This document shows positions 16,562-25,873 of a stretch of 49,594 nt of DNA, in pieces (positions within the stretch are counted from its first letter, which is position 1; every line of letters begins with the position of its first letter). This stretch comes from Mesostigma viride (lineage: Eukaryota > Streptophyta > Mesostigmatophyceae > Mesostigmatales > Mesostigmataceae). The position numbers and the translations under genes are program-made. The notes below the pieces were generated by a model that was not told where the DNA came from, did not search any database, and saw only the letters and a list, made by a program, of their open reading frames with translations. Location: NCBI GenBank assembly GCA_009746045.1, contig RPFO01002197.1:1-49594 (forward strand). The letters are read 5' to 3'.

Positions 16562-17671
16562 ATGGCCATCACCACGCGCTCCATGGCCTCCATGCGCAGG
16601 CGCTCCTCGCGCAAGCCGGTGCCAAAGCTGCGAGACGGATTCGTGCAGTTCATGGTGGGCGCCCACCTGGCCAGGAAGCAAGCGCCCCTCCGCAAGCGCA
16701 AAGCCGTCAAGGGATGCCGCCTCCGCTGCTGCGACCCCAACGCCGTCCTCTGCCCCTCCTCGCCTCTGCCGGAGGAGCGCGAGTACGGCATCACCGACCT
16801 GGTCCCCGACCCTGACGAGTCCGTGGCCCCCTTCGACTACGAGCAGGCCGTCAGAGACCACTACCCCTGCGACAAGTGCCACCAAAAGGGCCCGGACAGC
16901 ATCTTGATGCGACACAACCCCAGGAACAAGATGGGCTCCATGGACGACATCCTCTGCGAGGAGTGCCTCGTCTCCTGCATCAGCATCATCATGGACGAGG
17001 GCAGGGACTCCGAGTACCGCAAGAAGTACATGTCCCAGTGGATCAGGGTGCCCGTGCCCAAGCCGGAAACCAGCCGCCCGCTCGTCCCGCTGGAACAAGG
17101 GGGGCAGTACAGGTGCCGCGAGTGCAAGACCATGCCAAACAAGGTCGCCTTCCGCGTCCTGCACAAGGAGGGGGACACCGAGCCAGGGATCTACTGCGAG
17201 CCCTGCGTCAACAGGCAGGTCGTGGCCATCATGCGCAAAGGAAACCACCAGGACTTCGACCCCATGGTCGCCAGCTGCGAGGACGTCCTGCGCCGCTTCA
17301 AGCTGGACGAGGACTTGGCGCGCATCTGCTCCTCCCTCGCCCCCTCCTACAACTTCCCCTACTACGACCAGTGGCCGCCCGCGAGGTGCGAGAGCTGCAA
17401 GCGCGAGTTCGAGCACCACGCCATGTCCGCCTACATGATGTACATCCCTCAGGAGGGCACCATGGGCGTGGCCTGCCACTTCTGCGCCAGGAACGTGCAC
17501 AGGAAGGCCCTCATCAAGTTCGACGGATACAGCTTCGACAACCGCTTCAAGGCGTGGTACCAGGACGGAGAAAACAACAAGCTATCCGGGTTCGTAGCGC
17601 CCCTCACGGACATCACCACCCTCCTGGGCGTGCACGCCATCGGCGCCCCTGTGCCGGTCGACTACGATTAA
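16562..17671 (+). CDS. 369-aa protein with three zinc-ribbon modules
   Basis: ATG 16562 (MAITTRSMASMRRRSS) gives a basic, Arg-rich N-terminus. Three C-x2-C ... C-x2-C modules follow: CDKC/CEEC, CRECK/CEPC and CESCK/CHFC, spaced by about 100 residues, indicating an internally repeated treble-clef architecture. No catalytic motif is visible. TGTAA signals occur at 17741 and 17756. The intact long frame with strong codon bias makes it a convincing gene. It may bind nucleic acid or act in transcription; that is inference. Confidence 0.6.
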   Translation: MAITTRSMASMRRRSSRKPVPKLRDGFVQFMVGAHLARKQAPLRKRKAVKGCRLRCCDPNAVLCPSSPLPEEREYGITDLVPDPDESVAPFDYEQAVRDHYPCDKCHQKGPDSILMRHNPRNKMGSMDDILCEECLVSCISIIMDEGRDSEYRKKYMSQWIRVPVPKPETSRPLVPLEQGGQYRCRECKTMPNKVAFRVLHKEGDTEPGIYCEPCVNRQVVAIMRKGNHQDFDPMVASCEDVLRRFKLDEDLARICSSLAPSYNFPYYDQWPPARCESCKREFEHHAMSAYMMYIPQEGTMGVACHFCARNVHRKALIKFDGYSFDNRFKAWYQDGENNKLSGFVAPLTDITTLLGVHAIGAPVPVDYD

Positions 17672-17797
17672 ACAGCCTCATTGTATCAGTAGCCACAAGT
17701 GCACACATAGCCCAGCCCTCATCAATAGACAAGTCTCTGCCTGTAAATTATTAACTTGTAATGAAAAAACGATTCGTGCATGCCCACATCTCATGCA

Positions 17798-17829
17798 GTG
17801 CCACGGGACTTAGAAAAATCCCGTGGCAC
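17798..17829. terminator. Perfect 11-bp stem hairpin downstream of the 16562 gene
   Basis: GTGCCACGGGA (17798-17808) pairs perfectly with TCCCGTGGCAC (17819-17829) around a 10-nt loop, CTTAGAAAAA. It lies after the TGTAA signals of the 16562 gene and at the 3' side of the LINE ORF1 remnant on the other strand. It could be a LINE 3' end structure or an RNA 3'-end hairpin. It is not followed by a T run, so it is not a bacterial-type terminator. Confidence 0.35.
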
Positions 17830-18660
17830 ACAAAAGATAGGGGGGAACATGGGGTCACCCTCGCGGAGCGTAGTGGCCGACGTATAGATGGCCGCCCCCT
17901 TCCAGTACACCGGCTGGCCCGCCTTGGTCTGCCGGAGCTGGAGGTAGGTCGGCCATAGCTCCCGTCGCCGTTGTTGCTGCGCCAGGGTCAAGTCGTTGTC
18001 CACGGTGAAGTGAGTCTTCTCGAGCCGCTTGCGGCGTCTGAGAAACGAAATCTTGTCCGATGGGATGTGAGATGAGAAGAAGCGCGGGGCGCCCCTGCCT
18101 TACCCCGCGCGCGGGGAAGGCGATGGGCGGCCAGCTTAAGCTTTCACCAAGAAGGCCCATGCGTGCAAGGATTTTGCTCTCAAACGCACGTGCTAGCTTC
18201 TTGGAATTTTCACCTTCCGCCATGTCGAAGTTCTTGAGGATGGCGTTGAGGCTGCGCTTGGCGAGCTCGGCCGGCCTCCTCGCGGAGGTCAAGCTTCTGT
18301 TGCTCGAGCTGTGCTGCGACGGCGGAGGTGGTGGAGGTGGCGTGCTGCTTAAGCATGTCCGCCCGGGTCGGGATGGGAGGAGCATCGCCAGCCAGGCCAG
18401 CCGGGGCTGGCTTGGCGGCAATGTCCTTCACCACCTGGGCGGTGAGGCCTGCGGTGTTTTGCAGGACCTTGATGGCGATTGCATTGTCCTTAAGGCGCTG
18501 GTCAATGTCGCGGAGCTGGGCGGTGATGGAGTCGGTGGAGGCGGAGGGGGGGAGGGGGGTGGAGGCGAGGAGGGTGGCGGTGGCGGTGGGGATGGTGGGG
18601 AGCTCAGCAGCCAGCGTGCGACCCACAGCTGCCACATCTGCAGCGAGGGGCGTCACGCGC
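17830..18660 (-). pseudogene. LINE ORF1-like remnant, broken and cut by the PLV border
   Basis: On the minus strand, starting near 18660, the reading includes a Pro/Ala/Thr-rich segment and PPIPTRADMLKQHATSTTSA. After a frameshift near 18,240 it continues through DNDLTLAQQQRRRELWPTYL and AGQPVYWKGA. The last block matches the C-terminal domain of LINE ORF1 proteins common in green algae (DLTPAQQ...LWPEYL...YWRGA). The same blocks occur at 37985-38700. The N-terminal part ends abruptly next to the PLV end at 18672, so the LINE copy was truncated there or was the insertion target. Confidence 0.5.
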
Positions 18661-18812
18661 GCGCTGTGAGATTAATTAATTAATTAAGTAGCTTCCATCA
18701 TCATTCCGTCATCATTCCGTCATCGCGACTAGGAGAAGTGCACTACCCTTATGCTGGCATCTGCCACCCCTATAGTGACCCTATAGTGACCGCGGCCTAG
18801 GATGGGGTCTCA

Positions 18813-18841
18813 CCCTAAGCCCTAAACCCTAAAACCCTAAA
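18813..18841. repeat. Telomere-type repeats (CCCTAAA) in left TIR
   Basis: Four units, CCCTAAG, CCCTAAA, CCCTAAAA, CCCTAAA, on the plus strand, about 140 bp inside the left end. This is the plant/green-algal telomere repeat. The C-rich strand reads inward, as at the left end of a chromosome. Confidence 0.8.
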
Positions 18842-18950
18842 CCACTTGCAAAAACAGAAGTGCCACCACTGCTCACCAGGTTGTGACATTTAGGCTGGCA
18901 TCTGTCACCACCCCGGCAGTTGTGATGGTGTGTTGGGGGTGTGACAAGGA

Positions 18951-19545
18951 TGGCGAAAAATTGCACGTACTTACTCTTATATAAAGAACGCCCAATTTTT
19001 CGCCACCCTGTCACCCCTTGGCGCGGGTCATAGGAGGTGTTTGTCAAGGTGTGACAAGGATGGCGAAAAATTGCACGTACTTACTCTTATATAAAGAACG
19101 CCCAATTTTTCGCCACCCTGTCACCCCTTGGCGCGGGTCATAGGAGGTGTTTGTCAAGGTGTGAGAGTGATGGCGAAAAATTGCACGTACTTACTCTTAT
19201 ATAAAGAACGCCCAATTTTTCGCCACCCTGCCACCCCTTGGCGCGGGGTATAGGAGGTGTTTGTCAAGGTGTGAGAGTGATGGCGAAAAATTGCACGTAC
19301 TTACTCTTATATAAAGAACGCCCAATTTTTCGCCACCCTGCCACCCCTTGGCGCGGGGTATAGGAGGTGTTTGTCAAGGTGTGAGAGTGATGGCGAAAAA
19401 TTGCACGTACTTACTCTTAAGAAAAGAACGCCCAATTTTTCGCCACCTTCCCCCACTGGCCGGCGCTGAGGTGGCGTGGGTTGTTGGATGTGGCGAAAAA
19501 TTGCACGTACTTACTCTTAAGAAAAGACCGCCCAATTTTTCGCCA
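18951..19545. repeat. Six 55-nt hairpin units in left TIR, period 110 bp
   Basis: Units begin at 18951, 19061, 19171, 19281, 19391 and 19491. Each has 13-nt arms, TGGCGAAAAATTG and CAATTTTTCGCCA, around a 29-nt centre containing GTACTTACTCTTATATAAAG. The two innermost units have CTTAAGAAAAGA instead of the TATATAAAG. A TGACAAACACCTCCTA-type spacer is repeated between units. Confidence 0.85.
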
Positions 19546-19691
19546 TGTCCTCGCAGGGTGAGGGAGCCGGCGAGGGCCGCGCGGCGGGGTGTGACCCGAA
19601 CCGGATGGGCCTCCGATTTGCATGGGAAGCAGTTGTCGCTGGCAACGATGACTACATGCATGGCAGAAACGCGTTCCATTAAAAATATTTA

Positions 19692-22600
19692 TTACTTATC
19701 CGCTCCCTGCAGGAAAGGAGCGATTTCATCCATCGACAGGCCAGACAACGACGTGATCGAATAATCCTTCTCATCGCCCCACCACGAGGGTTTATACCTA
19801 TCAAGAAACGCGTGCATGTCCGCCTTCGAAATTTCCAAGTAACCACCGCCACGGCTGTTGCCCTTCGCCCCTTTGGCAGAAATTCCCAGAGTCGGGCTTA
19901 ACAACCTGTTGACGAGCCCGCTACACTGTGCAAAAGACAAACTACCAGCCTCGCCTGCTCGCCGTTGGTATCCAAATGTTGAGCGCATGAACCAGGCCTT
20001 GTCGGCAATTTCGCTATCAATTTTATTCCCTAGTGCAATCGTCTCGTCGCGCGTCAACTTCATTGTGAGATTGGACGGATCAGCCGTCGTGATGAAGTCG
20101 ATGATAGGCGTCCCTTCTAGTAGCTTGAGCGTAATGGCCAGAGACTGTGCTAGTCCAAAACGAGAATACGCCTTCAAATCAAACAAGGACTCTGACTTCT
20201 GCAGAATCAACAGATTGTCTCTGAAATGCTCCTTGGTTCCTAGTCCCGTCAACTTCGAATATTGCCGAATGCCAGCGTACGCCTTCCTCCCCATCTCCTT
20301 GTCCAGAATTTGAGGGAGCTCGTCGTCGATGAGATCATACGGAATCATGTACAACCGGTGAACCAGTTCGTACACCGCCTTCAGACGCATTTCGTACGGT
20401 GAAAGTGGAACCGTGCCGCCGATTCTCCCCTCTAGATCCTTGTACTCCTCCTCGCTCAGAAGCACCACCTCCCTGTCCTTGTCTGGATCTTCTAGTACCG
20501 GAAGCGGAGGGGCGTCGATGTCCCCCAACTCCTCCACTGCCGACACCTCCACGCCGTAGTCCTCCGTCAGTATCTTGATGAGATTTCCCTTGTAGTGGGA
20601 CCTCGACACCGCGAGATCTTGCTGGTTCCGGCAGAAGAGACGGAACTTGGGGCAATTTCTGTCATAGATACGCGACTTGTCCGCGCTCCAGTCGCAGACT
20701 ACGTCGGCGTTGTCGAACAGCAGCTGGATGAGCGCAGTGTCCCCCGCGATCATGTTCTCGACGATCGTACCGTAGTCCGTTGGAGGCCTGTCAAGAAGCG
20801 AAGTCGTGTCTCGATAGAAGATGACCATCTCTCCCTTGACTAAGTGGCGCACCCTGAAAATTTGCTGGAGGGTTGTCGTGTAGCTCGCGTAGTGGTCCCC
20901 GTTGATGAAGAGTCCCACCATGCTGTCGAACGTGTGCTCCGTGTAGCTGACTCCAACCGTGATCGTGGGGCTGAAGATCAAAAAGTCCAAGTCAGCCCAC
21001 GCAGCATTCGCGCCAACCTCCAGATCCTCCTTGCTCGTCAGACTAGTGTAGAGACGCCCGTTCTTGCGCTTGTCGATGAAGGGTTTGAGTGCCTCATACG
21101 CCATGGCGGCCTCTTTTTTGCCAGACATTGGGCAGAAAATCCTCTCTCCGGCCTCTATCCTCCTCTCACACTCAGCGACAAAGCGGTCCACGCAGACCTT
21201 TCGCCAGTTCTTTTCTGATGTCACGTCCACCCATCGCAGAGTCCTGTTGGTAGGGCGCCTGAAGGTGTTGCAATCCACCTCCATAGTATCCGCCGCGCGA
21301 TAGGCCGCTATGAACTCGTATACCTTTCGAGTAACGGTAGCGTCTAGCGCAATCACGACCTTGGACATCTCAATGAGCCTGATGAACTTCCTCAACACCT
21401 CGCGCTTGTATTTCACGTGGCGCTGCGAAATCGCGGTGAGGGTGTTATATATTTCGTCTAGGATGAGGAGATCGAACGGTTGGTCTGTGACGCGCAAGAT
21501 GCTGTTAAGAACGACCAGCACCCTGTCATCAGACATCATCCCTTCGGACCGCTGAGGTAGTGACGGAAATTCGGGTCACTGGACAAGATATGGAACGCGT
21601 TGTCCTCCCATGCAATCGTCCTCCCCCCTCGCCAGAGACTTGTAGTTGCGATCCTCCTCCTTGGACAGGCTGATGTTGGCAACGATGCAGCACACGCGAA
21701 TACCTGGATCCCTCCTCACCGCCTCGTTGACGAGTTCACGAATCCTCTCAGATTTACCTGTCCCGCAGTTGGACTGGACGAGGAAGGTGCTCTTATGCGG
21801 TCCCCCAAATAGCGCATCCCAGCTGAATGGCTTGATTTTTTCGGACGAATACGTGTGAGTGAACGGCACTTGGTCAGATCCCGGTTGCTGCATCACGGGA
21901 GGTGCGATCTCGATCTTGCGAGCGTCTGGCGATTTCCTGTAGCAGTCATAAAAAACTTGTCCTGACGGGTATTGGAGCGTGAATGGGCCGTTCTTCTCGT
22001 GCACCTTGTTGCATATGAGGCAGATGTGATCGTCGCATTGCTGGTACTTCACCCTCACGAGCTTGACGTCTGGAGACAACTCAATGTAGCCGCACTCGAG
22101 ATAGTCACACTCCGGAGCCACCTTCTCCATCGCCGCGAGAGATGCAGAAACGTCAATGTCCTTGCCCGCCGCCTTCACCGTGCACTCGCGACGTCCGCGA
22201 ACCCCTCTCCTCTTCAACGATGCCGCCCAGTCCGGGGGCGCACTCACCAATACCCCGCCCGAGACGTCGTCCGGCGAGTAGATGTTGATGAGATGGTCGA
22301 GGAAGTCACTAGACGAGCCTTCACATGTGCGCAGAATTCCCAGAGGGTCAGTGTCCCCGAATTTGTGCATCCCGACGCATCGGAAAAGACTGTCTCTCCT
22401 GTAGACTGCTTCGTCTATCACCGTGTCCATTTCACCGAAATAGTCAGCTGGGTGGCGGCAGATCTCGTCGAATTGCTCTTGACCGTTCACTTTGAACTTC
22501 AGCAGCTCGTGCGCGTCCTCGTGAACGGGAGATGACAGGTCGAAAGAAGCGCGCTTGATGAAATCGGTGAGGCCGCTGTACCAAAACACTCTCGCGTCCA

Positions 22601-23177
22601 GGTCGGCAAGAACGAGACCGCGCACGACGATGTGGAAAGACGACTTGAACAAATCCTTCTTCATGCGAGACGCCGTGCTGACCTCGTAGCGAAAGTCCTT
22701 GGTTGCGATGTTCAGGACGACGCGGCAGTACTCGTCGTGAACACGGCGAAAGTGTCCCGGGTAATCGATGTTCGCCAGACGCTCGTCATCTGGGTCGACC
22801 TTGTCGTCAATGTCGACGTACGCCCACGACGGGTCGTCGGGTTGTATGACTTCGTCGAGCGTGCGGCGAACGGGATGAGCAGCACACTCCGCATAGATCC
22901 GCGAAAAGTCTGCGAGGTTGCCATAATGCGCGTACTCGTTGGCGTCCTTCGTGTTGATGCCACGCGCGCAAATGAAGCGATGGCCGAGAGACACCCCAGC
23001 CTCTTTTGTGGGAGCCTTCTTGTAGCGCCACTGCGTGACGACCTTGTTCATGGTCTCATGGGTGGCCTCGGGTGGTGGGTGGAGTAGAGCCAGCCACGGA
23101 ATGTCAACGTCCTTTATACTCCCACGGTGCTTTCTAGAAGGTTCGACTGTGACGACACGACTCGGTTCAGACGACAT
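19692..23177 (-). CDS. Primase-helicase: AEP-type primase fused to SF2 (origin-binding-protein-like) helicase, interrupted near 21.6 kb
   Basis: From ATG 23177 the N-terminal part shows AEP primase features: WAYVDIDD (residues 118-125), SSFHIV (179-184) and YRRDSLFRCVG (259-269). A C/H zinc site lies near 381-415 (CDDHICLIC...C). Then comes a Walker A, NCGTGKS (470-476). The Walker B, LLILDEI, and the late helicase motifs (GVSYTEH, QQIFRVRHL) lie after the stop at 21576 in the same frame. A shift at the G6 run (21623-21628 region) opens a better reading (AFHILSSDPNFRHYLSGPKG) that bridges the gap, with a second shift near 21,540. I read this as one protein of about 1,160 residues that initiates PLV DNA replication. 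ATATACTAT sits just before the ATG. Confidence 0.7.
23132..23144 (+). promoter_or_regulatory. Heat-shock-element-like TTCTAGAAGGTTC in the PLV replication gene
   Basis: A perfect TTCnnGAAnnTTC with the same TTCTAGAA core as in the viral region to the left. It lies 33-45 bp inside the primase reading frame. A minus-strand GAGTATAAAGG box lies about 20 bp further downstream, and an in-frame ATG is at 23051. So it could drive a shorter primase transcript, or it may be coding sequence only. Confidence 0.3.
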
Positions 23178-23346
23178 GATAGTATATTATTGTTTAGAAA
23201 AAAAAAATTCAGATTATAAAATGCCAAACCCTCGAACCTCGACCCTCGAGAAAAATGTTCCCATGGAACTTTTATATTCCCTGTATAATGCATGCAGTTT
23301 AGAATACCCTTTTCGACATTCATGAAAATTTCCCACGGGAAACTAT
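23178..23346. other. AT-rich spacer between primase and recombinase
   Basis: Contains the ATATACTAT motif (23179-23187, minus), an A9 run, a CTCGA-rich block (23230-23250) and a TTTCCCACGGGAAA palindrome near 23328. No convincing gene; a 34-residue frame from 23221 is not supported. Confidence 0.3.
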
Positions 23347-24609
23347 CTACTTTTTCCTCGGCCTCAGCCGACGTCCGCCAGTCTCGCCACCCTGCCTCTC
23401 GTAAACGGCTCCTGTCAGTACGTCATGGCCCATCATGTCGCCAGCCCATTTACGTTTCTTAAATGAAGCGCCCTTCAGGAAACGAGTGATGTATGCTTGT
23501 CGCGTGGCGTCGATGCCTCCGTAAATCCGGTTGTAACGGGCGCTGTAGAGCTCGTGTTTGATCGGAATGCCAGGCTCTGATTCGAAAAGGAATTTCTGTC
23601 CAGCCTTAGCACGGGCATCTAACGCTTTGATGAGCTTTCCGTACTTCTTCGGGATGACGACGTCATAAACTGGCATGCTGTGCTGCGTTTTGAAATTCTG
23701 GATGTAGAATCTCCTCTCGCTCGGGATGTAGCCGTTCTCGTGCGGTCCTAGCTCAGCGACCGAGTCGACGATGCGCATCTGGTCGTGATTGTAACGCGTC
23801 GGTGGTAGATCTTCACCCGAGAGATAGATCAAGCCCATGAGCGCGGCGTCGGACGTGGGATCGGCTTCGTACTCTGCTTTGGCGATCTTCTGGAGCTGTT
23901 CGTACGTGTACCTCAGCGGCTTGTTCTCGGCACGGTCAAACCGTCTGTCCAGGTCACCAACCTTCAGCTCCCTGACGCGAGCAGTGTACGCGTCCGTAAC
24001 GTGACTTGGGAGCCTCTTCTCGGGCGGCATCATTCGGTTCACGCCGTTGATGACCCCGAGGAGCTGCTTCTCATTCTCCCTCCAGGCGTCGTCCTTCGAG
24101 TGCTGGGTCTTGCGCTTGGGTTCTGATGTCTCGTGCACCACGCGAAGAACACGAGCTGTGTCGGCAAGGCAATCAACGGACTCGTACTGCGAGCACCCCA
24201 GTTTGTCGAGCAGGACCCGCATCCTGCCAATGTATCCCAAAGCGGTCTTGCGAGTCGCCCCGCGCTCCTTCGATGGCCTGCCACGCTCGTGCTGCTCTGG
24301 TCGCGCTTCCGCTGCGGCGACGGCCTCGTCGAAGGTCCAGTACCGCCCTCCTCCAGCTCGCGCAGGCGATTCCTCGTGGTGCGGTGGCTCCGGCGAGGGT
24401 GGAGAGGTCGCCTGCAAGCCGATTTTTTCCGCACACTCGGGGTTATTTGCGATCCATCGATCACTGGGATTCCAGACGCCCTTCTTGACCTTGCTTTTCG
24501 CCGAGATGCAGTTCGTCTGGTCGCGGGCGATTGCTCGCCTCTTCGCCTGGGCCCGTCGCCATTGCTCGCGACGCTCCTCTACGGTCACCGTCATCTGATG
24601 ACTGAACAT
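23347..24609 (-). CDS. Tyrosine recombinase (integrase) of the PLV
   Basis: 420 residues from ATG 24609. The N-terminal third is basic with a Ser/Pro/Glu linker. The central part (MRVLLDKLGCSQYESVDCL) is a core-binding-like helical domain. The C-terminal catalytic domain includes an R in LPPTRYNH and a conserved Lys/beta region around YIPSERRFYIQNFKTQHS. ATRQAYITRF follows, then MGHDVLTGAVYERQ, where the Tyr is the likely nucleophile and H the conserved partner. Enzymes of this class cut and rejoin DNA at attachment sites and are found in many PLVs and virophages. The end is Arg/Lys-rich. TATAAAAAG lies about 30 bp upstream of the ATG, inside the AT-hook frame. Confidence 0.75.
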   Translation of the reverse strand: MFSHQMTVTVEERREQWRRAQAKRRAIARDQTNCISAKSKVKKGVWNPSDRWIANNPECAEKIGLQATSPPSPEPPHHEESPARAGGGRYWTFDEAVAAAEARPEQHERGRPSKERGATRKTALGYIGRMRVLLDKLGCSQYESVDCLADTARVLRVVHETSEPKRKTQHSKDDAWRENEKQLLGVINGVNRMMPPEKRLPSHVTDAYTARVRELKVGDLDRRFDRAENKPLRYTYEQLQKIAKAEYEADPTSDAALMGLIYLSGEDLPPTRYNHDQMRIVDSVAELGPHENGYIPSERRFYIQNFKTQHSMPVYDVVIPKKYGKLIKALDARAKAGQKFLFESEPGIPIKHELYSARYNRIYGGIDATRQAYITRFLKGASFKKRKWAGDMMGHDVLTGAVYERQGGETGGRRLRPRKK

Positions 24610-24955
24610 GAGACAATTTTTTGGCTCGAGGCTTTTTATACCCTACGGGGTGGATCCTTGGGCGCCCTCGAGGCCGTTTCGGTTCGTGTCGTTTTTCCGT
24701 TTTGGAGGGTGAGCGCCCACGTGGACGCCTGCGATCGCCCACCAAGGCGAGGATGGCCAATCGGATTTCGGGGCTCATGTCGTGACAGGTGGACGGAATC
24801 GTGTCGTGGTGGCCTGCTTCTTGAAGGATCCTGACGACACGTTCTAGAGTTTTCTGCCCCAGTCGAGAACCCGAACAATATCGGAGGAGTGCTTGGGTGT
24901 CCAACACGTACTCCTTCTCGGCGCCTGCGTATCGTTTGATGGACGGAATATCCAT
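24461..24955 (-). CDS. AT-hook protein overlapping the recombinase start
   Basis: ATG 24955, preceded by ATATACT, opens 164 residues. The first about 75 are an ordered helical segment (YVLDTQALLRYCSGSRLGQK...). Then come a basic region and an AT-hook core (KRPRGRPRIHP), which binds the minor groove of AT-rich DNA. The last about 50 residues overlap the recombinase frame out of phase and have unstructured composition. So the true protein may end earlier or be fused to the recombinase by a frameshift near 24,600. The AT hook next to the recombinase suggests a role in integration or DNA binding at AT-rich ends; inference. Confidence 0.5.
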   Translation of the reverse strand: MDIPSIKRYAGAEKEYVLDTQALLRYCSGSRLGQKTLERVVRILQEAGHHDTIPSTCHDMSPEIRLAILALVGDRRRPRGRSPSKTEKRHEPKRPRGRPRIHPVGYKKPRAKKLSHVQSSDDGDRRGASRAMATGPGEEASNRPRPDELHLGEKQGQEGRLESQ

Positions 24956-24977
24956 AGTATATCATGTTCAGAGAAAA

Positions 24978-25861
24978 TTATTTTATCGAGAGAAATGTAT
25001 TGAAGTTTCGACGAAACATTTTTTTCGGGTCGCGCTGGTCGAAGTCGACAGCGAAGAAGTCGTGAGGATCGTCCTTGACGGCGTGGTCCCATAGCGCGAG
25101 AAACTCGTCCGGCGCCACAGCCCCCGCGCTCTCTTCCGCGATCTGTCGCGCGGCTCGATGGTCCTTCGTTCTGAACAGCGCAAGAAACGATATATTCGCT
25201 CGCACTGCTCGTGGTACGCCACCGCTTGTGTACGCCTGTGTCAGGAAAATCATGCTCGTGAGGAAGTGTCTGTGTTTGAACGCGAAAGCCGCAACAGCGT
25301 TTTTGCTAGAGCTCTGATAGAGGGCACTGCCTTGCATGTCGTCTATCAGAATGAGCGACGAAGGAGGACCGTGCTCGAACCTTGTCGCAGGTTTATCCCA
25401 GTTCATTGCATCAAGGCGTAGGTACATGGAGAGGTCCATGAGTTCTGCGTTTTTTTCCCATCCACGTATTCGCGTTTGAACGTTTCCCAGACCTTGAGAT
25501 CGTCCTTGTACCTCTCGTATTCGTGGAGGTCAGACTTTATATGATCTATCATCCCATCGAATGCCAGGTTAGAGTAGACTTCCATCGTCATAGCTGGTTC
25601 CGGGAGCTCCTTGTATTTTGGCTCCGTGTGGGCACTCCCTGAAATGAGGTACAGCTTGTCGAATGAGTTGTTAGCAAAGTAAGCCTTCGCCATGTTGACT
25701 GCCGATGTAGTTTTCCCAGACCGTCGAGCTCCGCAGAAGTTTGCGATGAAATGAAGACTCGGCATATTCGGTGGAGCAGGACGCTGTGGGGCGTATCGTT
25801 GCTTGATGTCTTTGTTCTCAAGTGAATGAATTCGTCGCTCTTCGATGATAGCCATTATCAT
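24978..25861 (-). CDS. FtsK/HerA-type DNA-packaging ATPase, one frameshift at an A7/T7 run
   Basis: From the start near 25861 (MIMAIIEERR) the N-terminal half has Walker A GARRSGKTT (residues 44-52) after the strand LHFIANFC. The second half, in another frame, has Walker B SLILIDDMQG and a downstream FLTQAYTSGGVPRAVRANI sensor-like region typical of the A32/FtsK-HerA packaging ATPases of PLVs and virophages. The two halves join at the T7 run 25450-25456 (A7 in the coding strand), a single-base indel. The whole would be about 294 residues, normal for the family. It pumps viral DNA into capsids. Confidence 0.75.
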
Positions 25862-25873
25862 TCTGAAGACATT

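Larger units (their letters stand above)
18672..19593 (+). repeat. Left terminal inverted repeat of the PLV
   Basis: The sequence from TTAATTAA at 18672 to the GGGGTGTG at 19593 is the reverse complement of 36669-37589, with very few differences seen. Order from the outside: TTAATTAA run, CATTCCGTCAT direct repeats, two CTATAGTGAC repeats, telomere-like repeats, then six hairpin units. No coding frame longer than repeat translations occurs. Confidence 0.85.

Noticed and set aside
16394-17500. Long antisense open frame
   Set aside because: Antisense shadow of the 16562 zinc-ribbon gene; Val/Gly/His/Leu-rich with no motif.
17798-17829. Bacterial rho-independent terminator
   Set aside because: Strong hairpin but no following T run, and the context is eukaryotic/viral.
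18060-18683. Gly-rich plus-strand open frame
   Set aside because: Antisense to the LINE ORF1 remnant and crosses into the TIR.
18813-18841. True chromosome end (telomere)
   Set aside because: Only four degenerate units, mirrored at the other end of the PLV and flanked by further sequence on both sides.
18951-19545. CRISPR-like array
   Set aside because: The 110-bp period has repeats and spacers that are both nearly identical, and the units are palindromic TIR modules in a eukaryotic context; no cas genes.
19348-19764. Open frame running through the TIR repeats (and its mirror near 36,650-37,130)
   Set aside because: It is a translation of the hairpin repeats, present in several shifted copies, with no start context or independent conservation.
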